From: CAVXJN01 sp963762165
GTDB taxonomy: Bacteria > Pseudomonadota > Gammaproteobacteria > JASBUN01
Length of the DNA: 64,000 nt
NCBI GenBank assembly: GCA_963762165.1
Contig: CAVXJN010000001.1
Span: forward strand, 496,001-560,000
Direction: 5' to 3'
Of the stretch, positions 1 to 9,470 are shown in pieces (positions within the stretch are counted from its first letter, which is position 1; every line of letters starts with the position of its first letter). A program made the translations under genes and the position numbers. Under the pieces are notes generated by a model. It was not told the DNA's origin. It did not search any database and worked only from the letters and a program-made list of their open reading frames with translations.

Positions 1-564
1 TCGAGAAATTCCACACCGCCCAATCTGAAGGTCTCGGTGTGCGCAATATATCGATCCGGCGCCACCAAATGCGTATCGTCGTTGACCCATGGATCGAGAG
101 ACAGACGACGTTCGTCCAGACGTTCTTGAGCGTAGGTCGAGTTCAGATATTTCTGCGCGCCCTCCGGGGCGAAGATTTCCGCGCCCAACCGCTTAAATAC
201 CTGCAGACCATAGATATGATCGGCGTGATAGTGACTGACAACGACCTTCTTGATCGGTTGATCGGTGATGGAGCGAATCTGTTTGCACCAACAATTCCGC
301 CAGAGCGGGCGTTCCCAGCGAGTCGAAGACCACGACGCCGTTTCCAGTAACCATGACGCCAGCATTGGAGATGAACCCTTGATTCTCGGTCGCGATACCC
401 GCCTCTCCCTGCGCATAGTAGACATGCTCGGAAACGCGCTTCAGCGTCATTTCTACAGTCGCCGGCGGAAACTGCGGTTCGAACGCCGCGGTTTTCACGC
501 CGGGCCCGGCACTCGCAATTCCCACAGCGGTCAACGCCGCTGCAAAGATGATCAATCGAATCAT
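1..564 (-). CDS. MBL-fold metallo-hydrolase, exported, partial and frameshifted
   Basis: The N-terminus carries a signal peptide (MIRLIIFAAALTAVGIASA) and reads into a metallo-beta-lactamase fold opening (TENQGFISNAGVMVTGNGVVVFDSLG). Near position 283 the frame breaks: an extra A in CAAACAG shifts it. The other frame then carries the zinc motif SHYHADH and continues to the left edge without a stop. The gene is therefore truncated by the window and probably intact apart from one base. The family is a set of zinc hydrolases related to glyoxalase II and quinoprotein-relay metallohydrolases; the substrate cannot be told. The ATG follows GAGAGGGG, and the gene lies 36 bp downstream of tadA on the same strand, so co-transcription is likely. 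Confidence 0.75.
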
Positions 565-600
565 GGCCCCTCTCGTCTGAAAGCAACGCGGAAATCCCGC

Positions 601-1062
601 TCAGTTCGTATTGGATCGCCGGGCGCGGAAAAAGTTCGTCAACAGATTGCCGCACTCGTGTGCGAGAACTCCACCGGTCACGCGCACTCGGTGATTGTGC
701 TCGGGCGCGTGCAACAGATCGAATACCGAACCCGCGGCGCCGGTCTTGGGATCGCGCGCGCCAAATACCAAACGCTCGATACGCGCATGGATCATGGCTC
801 CCACGCACATGGGACACGGTTCCAAGGTTACGTACAGCGTCGTGCCAGGAAGTCGATAATTGGATTCCTGCTGCCCGGCAGCTCGCAGCGCCACGATCTC
901 TGCGTGCGCTGACGGGTCGTGACAACCGATCGGCTGATTCCAACCTTCGCCGACCACGATCTCATCGCGCACCAGGACGGCTCCCACCGGCACTTCGCCG
1001 CGCTCCGCGGCCCGTCCCGCCAGTTCCAGTGCGCGCACCATCCAGTCTTCGTCGCTACTCAT
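601..1062 (-). CDS. tadA: tRNA-specific adenosine deaminase TadA
   Basis: This enzyme deaminates adenosine 34 of tRNA-Arg(ACG) to inosine in the cytoplasm. The 153-residue product has the family length. It has the zinc/catalytic HAE motif (PSAHAEIVAL) and the second zinc motif PCPMCVGA, followed by the conserved IERLVFGARDPKTGAAGS segment. The reading frame is open 32 codons further upstream, but the ATG at 1062 is chosen because AGGGG sits five bases before it and the protein then begins like its homologues (MSSDEDWMVRALELA). The MBL hydrolase gene follows on the same strand. In related genomes tadA often lies close to guaA; here about 19 kb separates them. Confidence 0.95.
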   Translation of the reverse strand: MSSDEDWMVRALELAGRAAERGEVPVGAVLVRDEIVVGEGWNQPIGCHDPSAHAEIVALRAAGQQESNYRLPGTTLYVTLEPCPMCVGAMIHARIERLVFGARDPKTGAAGSVFDLLHAPEHNHRVRVTGGVLAHECGNLLTNFFRARRSNTN

Positions 1063-1300
1063 CGCACCCCTGGCAGGGGCAAACCCTGTCCGACGCGCAC
1101 ATTCCACCGCTTGCACGGCGCGCCAACGCAAAAGTCCACCCTTTTGCGGATAAGCCAAGAACGTCGCTCATCCCCTTCGATTGTAAAACACTCACGACAA
1201 GCCAGTAGTGGCGCTTGGCAAAGTGACCCAAAACCCTCAACCAATATACCGCGCCGTATTTCATCACATCCATACCGGTCAGCGAATTTCAGATCCGCCA
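1063..1300. other. Intergenic stretch, proposed island boundary
   Basis: No gene is seen between tadA and the CheB/CheR fusion gene. The stretch contains a short imperfect copy of the guaA 3' end (1168-1184) and nothing else recognisable. Confidence 0.4.
1168..1184. repeat. Candidate degenerate attachment site resembling the guaA 3' end
   Basis: TCATCCCCTTCGATTGT here resembles TCATTCCCACTCGATTGT at 20493-20510, which is the last codons and stop of guaA on the plus strand. The alignment has about 15 of 18 positions identical with one gap, and the last eight bases are identical. It lies in direct orientation about 105 bp upstream of tadA. If the pair were the ends of an island, excision would place tadA just downstream of guaA. 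The match is short and imperfect, so chance is possible. Confidence 0.35.
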
Positions 1301-4300
1301 TCAGCAAATCCGCACCGGTTTCCCAATCACGTCACCTTGTGCGTAATCCACACCCAGTTCCTGTAACTTTGCCAAGATTTCCTCGTTCTCGGTGAACTGG
1401 GCGATCGTCTTATTACCCATCACATGTCCTATTTCGTTGATGGCTTTGACCATTGCCAGGTCGATGGGCTCATCAACGATATTCTTCACCAATAGACCCG
1501 AAATCTTCAGATATCCCACCGGCAGTGACTTCAAATACGAGAATGAGAATAAGCCGGTGCCGAAGTCATCGATGGAAAAACAGCAGCCTAATTCCTTGAG
1601 GGCATGCATAAATCTATTCGCATCGGCAAGGTTACTGATCAGTGCCGTTTCCGTTATTTCGAAACAGATGTTCCCGGGCGGTACCCCATGCTTGCTTAAC
1701 TCGGCGAGCGTGAAGTTCAAGAACCCTTCGTCTCCCAGGGCGGAGCCAGACAGGTTGATAGTAAACAGACAGGTAGGCTCAAGTTGCTGAGGGTTACGCG
1801 CAAGCCATTCCAGCGCTTTGCTGATGACCCATTGATCCAATTGTATCGATAGATTGTAGCGTTCGGCGGCTTTGAGAAAGCTGCTAGGCAGAATAACGCT
1901 GCCGTCATCATCTTCCATGCGCAACAAGAATTCGAAGATGGTTTTATCGCTATCAGCGCCGTCGATGGCGACTATCGGTTGAGAATCGAGGCGTAAACGA
2001 TTCTCCTCCAAAGCCCTGTTGATCTTCACAACCCAGCGCATCTCCCCCCGACGCGCAGCCAACGCCGCGTCCTGCTCGTGGTAAATATGAATGCGATTAC
2101 GTCCTTCATCCTTGGCGGCATAACAAGCGGCATCCGCTTCCTTTAAGGCCTCGGTCATAGTGCCTGTGTCTTCGGTAATGGATACAACCCCGATGCACAC
2201 CCCTACCGTATACGTCTTGCCTTCCCACAGGAACCGGTAAGCGGCAATCGCGTCCCGGATGCCACTGGCGACACGCCCCGCCTCCTCCATGTCGCAGTGT
2301 TCCATCAGTAAACCGAATTCATCACCGCCCAAACGGGCGATCGTGTCCCGTTTCCTGACGTGCTGCTTTAATAGCCCGGCGATCTGTTGCAGTAACTCAT
2401 CGCCGGCCAAATGTCCGCAAGTATCATTAATCAGTTTGAACCGATCGAGGTCCAGAAAACACAGGGCATGTCGTACATTGCTGTTTCTGCTTCCCTCAAC
2501 GACCCGATTAAGGCGATGTTCGAATTCCCGCCGGTTGACGAGTCCGGTCAATGAATCGTGCCGCGCAAGATGATCCAACTCGGTGGATAACGCATGCGCC
2601 TCTGTCACGTCCCGTAACGCCACTACCGCACCTGTCACTTGCCCATCCTCGATTAGAGATTCCGCAGTGAAAAAAGCAGGGAACGAGGTACCGTCCTTGC
2701 GCCATAACACTTCGTGATCGCCATGATAAGCCTTCCCTTGCGTGAGGCATTGGTATAGAACACACTGCCCCCATGGATACACGCTGCCATCGGCATATGT
2801 GTGGTGGATCAGATCGTGTACCCTGTTGCCAGATAAGTCAGCTTCCGAGTAACCCAGCAATTCCGTAAATTTCGGATTGATGAATGTGCAGTGCCCTTGC
2901 TTGTCTACGCCGAAAATCGCTTCCCCTGTCGACTCCAGCAGCAGTTGCAGATAATTTTTGGTGTTGCGTAGAAGGCGTTGCACCCGATTGCGTTCTGTTA
3001 TATCGATGAAGGTAATGACGACCCCCTCGATCTTGTTGTCATCAGTCCGGTAGGGCAGCACGCGCTGGAGATACCAGCGATCGTCTTCGATGCCAATCTC
3101 CCTTTCAATGGAGGAGAGCGAGCGCAATACCTCATCGGCGTCCGCCTGCAATGTCGAATCATGCATCTGGTGAGAAATATCGCCGATCGGCCGGCCTACA
3201 TCCGAGGCAATCAGGTTGAATATCCTGCTGATTGCCGGTGTGAAGCGTTTGATGCGCAATTGCGCATCCAGAAACAGAGTGGCAATGTCCGTGCTGGTCA
3301 ACAGGTTTGCCTGATCATTGTTCAATACTCTCAGCTCGTCCACTTTGTCCTGAAGCTGATTATTGACTGTCGCCAGTTCCTCATTGAGCGATTGCAGCTC
3401 CTCCTTGGATGTCTCGAGTTCTTCATTCGATGACTGAAGCTCCTCATTCATCGACAGCACTTCTTCGTTATAACTTTTCAGTTCCTCATTCGACGTCCCA
3501 AGCTCTGCGATCGTGCCCTGCAGTTCCGCCCGGGTCGATTGCAATTCCGCTTCCAGCTGGCTCTGGAATGTCTCATTACTACGCCTCTCGCCCTTAGCCT
3601 GCCCGTTCTCCGCTCGTGTTAGCTCTTCTATTTCGGAAAAGGTCGCAAGCAACAAGCCTTGGGCCTCCCGTGGCGCATTGACCGGCAATACCGTCAGCGC
3701 TATCGGGCAATAGACTCCGCCGCGCTTTACCCGTGCCCTAGCGGTGACTTGCTGTTCCTGCTTAAGCGCCATTTGCACGGCATTGCGCAGCGCGCCGCGC
3801 ACTCCGTCGCGGACCATGGCCATCAGGTCCTGCGTCATGTCACCTGTAGTGAGTTCCAGGTAGGGACCGGATGGTCCGTGCAGATAGAGAATCTCAAACC
3901 TGCGATTGAACAGCACCGCAAACGGCGCATAATGTTGCAGCAGAAGCTGTTGCGTAATGTTGCCGAAGTGGACCGGCTTGGCCAAGCTCGTTTGAGCGCT
4001 CTGGCGACCGACCGGAACGTGTCTTACCATCCCGTTACTCACCGGGAAATCGACCTTATCCCGACGTGTCGGGCCGACGCGCTGGTACACCCGCGACTTT
4101 TTGGAAATGGGCTTGAAAAGATCCACCTGCTGCCCGATCGTCTCGGAGGTGCCCAGAAACAGATATCCGCCTTCGTTGAGCACGTAATGGAATAAAGAAA
4201 TCACCTTTTTTTGCACTTCCGGGACAAGATAGATCAACAAGTTTCGACAACTGATCAAATCCAGCCTTGAGAACGGCGGATCACTAATCAGGTTCTGTAC

Positions 4301-5548
4301 AGTGAACACCACGCTATCGCGCACCTGTTTGCTGATTTCGTAGTTACCTTGATCCACCTTTCTGAAAAATTGGCGCAGGTGCTCGGGCGATATGTCGGCG
4401 GCGATATTCTCGGGATAGACGCCGGCGCGCGCGGCCGCCAACGCCTCCTCGTCAATGTCCGAGGCGAAGATCTGGATCGTGCAGTGCTTTTGCATCGCCT
4501 GAAGCTGTTCGAGTAGCAACATCGCTATCGAATAGGGCTCTTCACCTGACGAACAACCGGGAACCCAGACCCGTATCGCCGCTTCACGCTCCTTGTCGTG
4601 TACCAGTTTGCGGATAACTTCCTGCTCAAGCAGATGGTATGCCTCCGGTTCACGGAAAAAACCGGTGACGCCAATCAGCAGATCCTTGCACAGGAGGCTG
4701 CTCTCGCGTTCATCCTCTCGCAGTAAACGCAGATAGTCCTCGGCTTGCTCGATATGAGCGAGCCCCATGCGCCGTTTGATACGGCGTACTAAAGTGCCAG
4801 TCTTATAGTAGCTGAAATCGTATTTGTTACGCTCACGCAGCACCATCAAAATCAATTCGAGTAGATCAGGCACGTCATCACTCAGCCTTTCGGGCTTGAT
4901 CAACTCCCGGGTGTGCTGCATGTATTTCATAAGGATTGCCGGCAGTTCCTCGACCGGCGCCACATAGTCGATCAGACCCGTACCGACGGCGCTACGGGGC
5001 ATGCCGTCGAACTCCGCCGTCTCCGGATCCTGGGCCATGGCCATCCCTGCGTTGCCTTTAATCGCCTTGAGTCCCAAGGTGCCATCGCGACCAGTTCCGG
5101 ACAGAATGATGCAACTGGCTTTGGCCTGTTGGTCCTCCGCCAAGGTACGGAGAAAGAAATCAATCGGCATACGCAGGCCACGTTGGTGCCTCGGTTCACT
5201 CAGGTGCAACACACGGTCCCGAATACTCAGATCCTTGTTCGGTGGAATCACATAGACATGATTAGCCTCGACCGAGACCTCGTCCTCGACCTGCGCCACC
5301 TTCATCGCCGTATGCTTGCCCAGGATTTCCGCCGTGAGGCTTTCATGCACAGGGTCGAGATGCTGCACCAATACGAAGGCCATGCCACTGTCGCCAGGCA
5401 TGGCAGTGAAAAATCGCTTGAAGGCATCCAACGCGCCGGCGGAAGCTCCGATCCCGACGATAGGAAACTCGGGCGGGTGCGTTACATCGTGAATAGCGGA
5501 CGAGCGTTTGCTGGCACTTGTCTTCTTAGCGCGGGGTTTTGATGACAT
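1301..5548 (-). CDS. CheB-CheR-PAS-GGDEF-EAL multidomain signalling protein
   Basis: A single 1415-residue chain. Domains in order: CheB methylesterase (about 25-205; Ser in GASAGA, His in QHLD, Asp in GTGRDG); CheR methyltransferase (about 235-490; SAM loop GCSSGEEPYS, later SCRNLLIYL); a PAS-like segment (540-650); a heptad coiled coil rich in NEEL repeats (660-745); two PAS domains (750-860, 870-990); GGDEF (1000-1155) with intact GGDEF and an RKRD inhibitory site five residues before it; and EAL (about 1165-1415). The EAL signature reads EFLLRM, and the Asp of the usual KID motif is Ser (YLKISG) although IDDFGTG remains. Cyclase activity is therefore likely, phosphodiesterase activity doubtful. 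The ATG at 5548 is preferred over an upstream GTG (5572) because AAAGGA precedes it. No chemoreceptor or other chemotaxis gene is nearby. Confidence 0.9.
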   Translation of the reverse strand: MSSKPRAKKTSASKRSSAIHDVTHPPEFPIVGIGASAGALDAFKRFFTAMPGDSGMAFVLVQHLDPVHESLTAEILGKHTAMKVAQVEDEVSVEANHVYVIPPNKDLSIRDRVLHLSEPRHQRGLRMPIDFFLRTLAEDQQAKASCIILSGTGRDGTLGLKAIKGNAGMAMAQDPETAEFDGMPRSAVGTGLIDYVAPVEELPAILMKYMQHTRELIKPERLSDDVPDLLELILMVLRERNKYDFSYYKTGTLVRRIKRRMGLAHIEQAEDYLRLLREDERESSLLCKDLLIGVTGFFREPEAYHLLEQEVIRKLVHDKEREAAIRVWVPGCSSGEEPYSIAMLLLEQLQAMQKHCTIQIFASDIDEEALAAARAGVYPENIAADISPEHLRQFFRKVDQGNYEISKQVRDSVVFTVQNLISDPPFSRLDLISCRNLLIYLVPEVQKKVISLFHYVLNEGGYLFLGTSETIGQQVDLFKPISKKSRVYQRVGPTRRDKVDFPVSNGMVRHVPVGRQSAQTSLAKPVHFGNITQQLLLQHYAPFAVLFNRRFEILYLHGPSGPYLELTTGDMTQDLMAMVRDGVRGALRNAVQMALKQEQQVTARARVKRGGVYCPIALTVLPVNAPREAQGLLLATFSEIEELTRAENGQAKGERRSNETFQSQLEAELQSTRAELQGTIAELGTSNEELKSYNEEVLSMNEELQSSNEELETSKEELQSLNEELATVNNQLQDKVDELRVLNNDQANLLTSTDIATLFLDAQLRIKRFTPAISRIFNLIASDVGRPIGDISHQMHDSTLQADADEVLRSLSSIEREIGIEDDRWYLQRVLPYRTDDNKIEGVVITFIDITERNRVQRLLRNTKNYLQLLLESTGEAIFGVDKQGHCTFINPKFTELLGYSEADLSGNRVHDLIHHTYADGSVYPWGQCVLYQCLTQGKAYHGDHEVLWRKDGTSFPAFFTAESLIEDGQVTGAVVALRDVTEAHALSTELDHLARHDSLTGLVNRREFEHRLNRVVEGSRNSNVRHALCFLDLDRFKLINDTCGHLAGDELLQQIAGLLKQHVRKRDTIARLGGDEFGLLMEHCDMEEAGRVASGIRDAIAAYRFLWEGKTYTVGVCIGVVSITEDTGTMTEALKEADAACYAAKDEGRNRIHIYHEQDAALAARRGEMRWVVKINRALEENRLRLDSQPIVAIDGADSDKTIFEFLLRMEDDDGSVILPSSFLKAAERYNLSIQLDQWVISKALEWLARNPQQLEPTCLFTINLSGSALGDEGFLNFTLAELSKHGVPPGNICFEITETALISNLADANRFMHALKELGCCFSIDDFGTGLFSFSYLKSLPVGYLKISGLLVKNIVDEPIDLAMVKAINEIGHVMGNKTIAQFTENEEILAKLQELGVDYAQGDVIGKPVRIC

Positions 5549-5629
5549 AACACGACTGTCCTTTGACTTCACAGCGAAACCATCTGATTACAGAATCTAT
5601 TCTTATCCCCTGGGCAAGAGTACCGGCCT

Positions 5630-5795
5630 ACTCCGCGACCCGAACATAGCGCTCAACGGCTTCAATACCGCTCAACACTATCCCAGACAACCGCGTCGGG
5701 TCCAATTCGACGAGATCGCGACCGACAAGCAGCTAGGCTTCTTGGCCAACAACTTCAGCTTGCCAGCATTGACAGTCGCCGAACTCGATCGCTAA
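5630..5795 (+). pseudogene. IS4-type transposase fragment
   Basis: The frame ending at 5795 reads DEIATDKQLGFLANNFSLP followed by ALTVAELDR. This matches the FLTNNF...ALTIAELY stretch just before the catalytic-Glu region of IS4-family DDE transposases. Both ends are missing: no start codon, no catalytic Glu helix and no terminal inverted repeats are seen. It is a scrap left by an old insertion. The rest of 5549-6161 holds no recognisable gene. Confidence 0.45.
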
Positions 5796-6161
5796 TGGTC
5801 CGTAACATTCGAGGATATCGTATATCGATATACACTCAAGCCGACCAGAGTTTCGGCGTCAATCCGAGGTAGGGCTGCAAAGAATGTATTGGTCTTCACC
5901 CAGTTCCGCGAAATGGGTGAACTACTGAGCGGCTGAGTCCGCGAACCCTAAGGACAGGCGTCGCCGTTCCTTCATGGCGGCATAGTGGGGACCAAGCGTG
6001 ATGCAATCGGTGAAGCGGTTCCAGGACGGCAACCCAGAGCGCGTGTTCATTCTCTCGCTCGGGTAGTTTCCCGCCACCATCGACGATGCCATCGAAAAAT
6101 GAGAGCTACCTGTTCAAAAAACGCCAAGCTCATGGATATTCGAGATTCGCACACTCGTTGA

Positions 6162-6641
6162 TTATGTGGTCGCATCTTCAACAAGCGCGTTAATTCCAGA
6201 ATCACAACAACCTACCACCAAAGGCACAATCTGCCGGAGTACACCGGGGAACTTCGTTATGTTCGCAACGACGGCGCCATTCGCTGGGTCAGCGTCAACG
6301 CAGCCATGGTCCGTGACGAGTCGGGAATCGCACGCAGTGTCGTTGGCGTGGCCGTCGACCACACCGAGCGCAAGCGCCTGGAGGCCGAACTCTTCTCCAG
6401 CCAGCAGCTGCAGACCGCGATCCTCGATTCGCTCCCTCAGCACATCGCGGTACTTGACCGTGCCGGCGAGGTCGTCGCCGTGAATTCCGCATGGAAACGT
6501 TTTGCGCTGGGAAATGGGATTGCCGAGCCCAAACGCGTCGGCGTGGGCGCCAACTGTCTGGACGTCTTGCGGCGCGCGGCGCAACAGCACGACGTTGCCG
6601 ACACACGGACCGCCCTGCGCGGCATCGAGCGTGTGCGGTGA
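6162..6641 (+). pseudogene. PAS sensor-protein remnant
   Basis: The frame is open from 6162 and gives a PAS C-terminal half (ELRYVRNDGAIRWVSVNAA) with a PAC-like end (GVAVDHTERKRLEAEL). The start of a second PAS domain follows (LDSLPQHIAVLDRAGEVVAVNSAWKRF) and then stops. No start codon with a ribosome site, no kinase core and no other output domain follow. It reads as the middle of a FixL-like or PAS-rich sensor that lost both ends. A LuxR-type DNA-binding tail follows directly, so the stretch is probably a deletion fusion of a sensor and its regulator. Confidence 0.55.
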
Positions 6642-6644
6642 TGG

Positions 6645-6784
6645 AATTCGTCATCGGCGGATGGCTCAACAACAGATCGCCGGAACGCTCAGCATTGCTG
6701 AAAAAAACAGTGAAAGTGCACCGCGGCCGGGTAATGCACAAGATGGACGCGCACACCGTGGCCGAACTGATCCCTTTGTGCTAG
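6645..6784 (+). pseudogene. LuxR-type HTH tail of a FixJ-like regulator, remnant
   Basis: The last 24 codons read TVKVHRGRVMHKMDAHTVAE followed by LIPLC, the recognition helix and end of a NarL/FixJ-type HTH. The first helix (QIAGTLSIAEK) is present but in another frame, so at least two indels have accumulated in 140 bp. No receiver domain precedes it. Together with the PAS remnant before it, this is the debris of a two-component pair. Confidence 0.5.
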
Positions 6785-7142
6785 TTCCTCGCGTGCAACG
6801 GACGCCCGCCGGTTCGGCTATTGCGGGTGGAAGGGCATTTTCCTTGAGCGCGCGGAGTCACGGAGGCACACGGCACGGGCGGAGAGTCTGCGCGAGATCG
6901 CGAACGACTTGTCGCCTCCTCCATCGCGGTGACTTCTGAAATCCATAGGACATCTGCCGGTCGGCCATAAGCCGAAGCCTGCGCTCCACCGGCGCGGGTG
7001 TTCCGTGTAAAGGCAAACGGGCGGCAAGGGGCGCCGATTCAGGTTTCCCCTTTAGGGGCGCAAACTGGCGTAGGACCAAGGTCCGATATACACCGCCGTT
7101 CGATCACAATAGCTTCCCGGTAATCTACGGGAGGCGTACCGA
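6785..7142. other. Non-coding gap before the response regulator
   Basis: About 360 bp with no reading frame that resembles a protein. A GGGAGG motif at its right end is the ribosome site of the response regulator gene that starts at 7143. Confidence 0.4.
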
Positions 7143-7756
7143 GTGACCGGGACCACGAACGATACGATCGTGTATATCGTTGACGACGATGATTCGGTGC
7201 GCAAAGCGCTGGTGCGTTTGATGCAGGTCAGCGGACATACAGCGAGGCCTTTCGTGTCGGCGGAAAGCTTTCTCGACGAAGTGCGCAACGAGCCTTCCGG
7301 CTGCATCCTCCTGGATATCACCATGCCGAACCTTTCTGGACCTAAAGTGCGCAACGTTTGCAACAGAAAGGCATTTCGATGCCGGTAATTGCCCTAACCG
7401 CGGTCGACGATCCCGGCGCGGAAGCCAAGGCCCGCGCATTTGGCGCGCAGTTCTTCTTTCACAAGCCGGTGGACTCGCAAGCGCTGCTCGATGCGATTGC
7501 CTGGGTGGACGGCACAGACCCGGAATCGATAGCGCGCGCCAGCAGAGTCCGGCTCGGCGATCCCGTCGCCGCCAGCTTTCGGCAGCGCCGCCGCGCCAGA
7601 CACGGCACCGCCCCAAGTGGGACCAAGGTCCAATTGTCGCGTCGCCCCCCCGCCCTAGGATCGCTTCGAGAACACGGTTCGCGCCGAGCCTTGTTCCGCA
7701 GGCTCGGAACTCGCAACGACGTCAGGACGGGGGTTCCGCACGCCGGTAGTTCATGA
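7143..7756 (+). CDS. Response regulator receiver protein (FixJ-like), frameshifted
   Basis: The first frame gives a receiver domain: VYIVDDDDSVRKAL (acidic pocket), CILLDITMP (phospho-acceptor Asp) and a GPKV stretch. Near 7355 the frame changes. The second frame continues it as LQQKGISMPVIALTAVDD and FGAQFFFHKPVDSQALLDAI, which supplies the conserved Lys. One missing T in GTTTG would join them. No DNA-binding domain is recognisable after the receiver; the remaining 70 codons to the stop at 7756 look like non-homologous extension. The GTG start follows GGGAGG. Its partner kinase is not in the window unless it was the PAS remnant upstream. Confidence 0.7.
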
Positions 7757-7801
7757 GAAAGGCCTGGGCCGGCAAGATCGCCAGCCCTATGGGAGATCAT
7801 T

Positions 7802-8587
7802 ATGGTAACTCGAAATTCAGCATTGGTCGCGGCGGTCTACTGCACGATCGGGGCCTTTCACGTCACCGTTGCCGCCGCGAGCGATAGGTGGGAATACGAG
7901 ATCACACCTTATCTATTCGCCGCGGGCCTGGATGGCACCGTCGGCGTTCGAGGCGTGAACTCCGACGTCGATGCGTCGTTCAGCGATATTCTGGATAACC
8001 TCGATCAGGCTTTCATGGCCATGTTCGTTGCCCGCAAAGGCCCGTGGAGCTATGGCCTGGAGGCCATGTACTTCAAACTCGAGGACGAAGGCGCCAAAGC
8101 CGTGACCGGTCGGTTCGGCCATGTCTCGGTCGATGGCGCGCTGCAAGTCACATCAAAGATGTACATCTATCAGGGTACGGTCGGCTATCGAATCCTGGAC
8201 GGAAGCACCAACGTAGACCTGATCGGCGCGGTTCGGTACACGAAATTGGACGTCGATGCGGACGTGGTGATCACCACCACACCCGGAATCGTGTTCCCTG
8301 GCGGCGCCCGCAGCGCGAGTGGCTCCGAAAGCTGGACCGACGCCGTGGTCGGAGTGCGCATACTTCATCCGGTCACGGAGCACGTCTCCCTGCTGGCATA
8401 CGGCGACGTCGGGGGCGGCGGTTCCGATTTGACCTATCAGCTCATGCTCGGTGCGAACTGGCAGTTCCGCGACGGCTTCACGGCCAAGGTGGGCTATCGG
8501 TATCTGTATTGGGACTACGAGCATGACGGCAACGTCTGGGATATGACCATGGCCGGGCCATACCTAGGCGTGGGGATCCGGTTCTGA
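7802..8587 (+). CDS. Outer-membrane beta-barrel protein
   Basis: 261 residues with a signal peptide (cleavage near AAA-SDRWEYE), followed by alternating strands rich in Tyr, Gly and Asp, and a terminal Phe (LGVGIRF) as needed for BAM-dependent insertion. Strand-like segments such as WEYEITPYLFAAGLDGTVGV and FTAKVGYRYLYWDYEHDG are typical of small porin-like or OmpW/opacity-type barrels. No substrate can be inferred. The ATG has GGGAG nearby. The gene is followed at 60 bp by the DUF3313-like gene in the same direction and may share its transcript. Confidence 0.75.
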   Translation: MVTRNSALVAAVYCTIGAFHVTVAAASDRWEYEITPYLFAAGLDGTVGVRGVNSDVDASFSDILDNLDQAFMAMFVARKGPWSYGLEAMYFKLEDEGAKAVTGRFGHVSVDGALQVTSKMYIYQGTVGYRILDGSTNVDLIGAVRYTKLDVDADVVITTTPGIVFPGGARSASGSESWTDAVVGVRILHPVTEHVSLLAYGDVGGGGSDLTYQLMLGANWQFRDGFTAKVGYRYLYWDYEHDGNVWDMTMAGPYLGVGIRF

Positions 8588-8646
8588 CGCGTGGCACGTT
8601 AATGAGATTTTCCCAAAAAGCATACAACCCAATCAGGAGGAATATT

Positions 8647-9282
8647 ATGAAAGTCGCTACTTCGTTTTTGATCGTGCTGACCCTGGTTCTGCAACAGGCG
8701 GCGGCAGCAGCCGGTTCGGAATTCATCGAGGACATGCCGCAGCTCAAACAGGATCCGGACCGTCCCGATGCGATGATCTGGCAAAAGCCGGACGTCGACC
8801 GCTCGGCTTATAGGAAGGTGATGATCGAGCCCATTACGATCTTCATCAGCCCCGATTCGAAATACAAGGGAATGAGCACCCATGATCTTTTGGGGCTGTC
8901 GGAGTCCTTCGCCGAGACGTTGTCCAAGACGCTGGAGCCGGAAATTCCGATCGTCAGCCAAGCGGGCCCCGGCGTCCTGTATCTGCGGGCCGCGCTCACC
9001 CATGTGGATGTTGCCAAAAAGAAGCGGGGGCTGCTGGGCTACACACCGATCGGTTTTGTTGCCGGCGCCGTCAAGAACGCGACTGTCGGACCGAGTGTCT
9101 CGCTGAAGAACGCGGTGCTTGAAATCGAAATGCTCGACTCGACGTCCGGCGAGCGTGTGGGCGTGCTGGTCGACAAGGCACCAAAGGCGGCGGAGGGCGA
9201 AGAGCTCTCGTGGGATTCGATCAATAAGACGTTCGAATTCTATGCGCAGCGCTTCAAGGCGCGTATGCAGGCCGCCAAGTGA
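8647..9282 (+). CDS. DUF3313-like exported protein
   Basis: 211 residues. A hydrophobic signal sequence without a clear lipobox Cys (VATSFLIVLTLVLQQAAAAA) is followed by the pattern YRKVMIEPITIFISPDSKYKG, a core that I associate with DUF3313 (proteins of unknown function, usually lipoproteins). The ATG at 8647 is chosen because a perfect AGGAGG ends six bases before it; an upstream in-frame ATG has none. In other genomes such proteins often sit beside sulfatase genes (recalled context, not verified), and a sulfatase leader follows here at 9367. Confidence 0.7.
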   Translation: MKVATSFLIVLTLVLQQAAAAAGSEFIEDMPQLKQDPDRPDAMIWQKPDVDRSAYRKVMIEPITIFISPDSKYKGMSTHDLLGLSESFAETLSKTLEPEIPIVSQAGPGVLYLRAALTHVDVAKKKRGLLGYTPIGFVAGAVKNATVGPSVSLKNAVLEIEMLDSTSGERVGVLVDKAPKAAEGEELSWDSINKTFEFYAQRFKARMQAAK

Positions 9283-9366
9283 CATGAAGGATCTGTTCTG
9301 ACGGCATCCAGCCGTTAGCCGGGCGCGGGAAATATCCCGCCCACTCCGTTCGAAGGAAGCAGCACG

Positions 9367-9470
9367 ATGAAACCAAGCACATTGCACAGCGCCATCGCCC
9401 TCACACTGGGCTCGGCCTGTGCCTCAGTTCCAAACGCGGCCGAACTCGACCGTACCGTGCTCCCCAGCGC
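9367..9470 (+). pseudogene. Arylsulfatase N-terminal leader, remnant
   Basis: The reading frame from the ATG at 9367 encodes a signal peptide followed by AAELDRTVLP. This matches the start of many periplasmic arylsulfatases, where it leads into a proline-rich linker and the alkaline-phosphatase-like fold. Here the similarity stops after TVLP and the sequence switches to the end of a sulfatase maturase in another frame. The whole catalytic domain is gone, including the formylglycine Cys/Ser motif. Confidence 0.5.

Noticed and set aside
4913..5542. 209-codon plus-strand frame inside the CheB region
   Set aside because: Shadow of the CheB-CheR fusion gene, no domain visible.
5820..5833. Perfect 14-base palindrome GTATATCGATATAC
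   Set aside because: Could be an operator or an IS end, but no gene, promoter or second copy supports a role.
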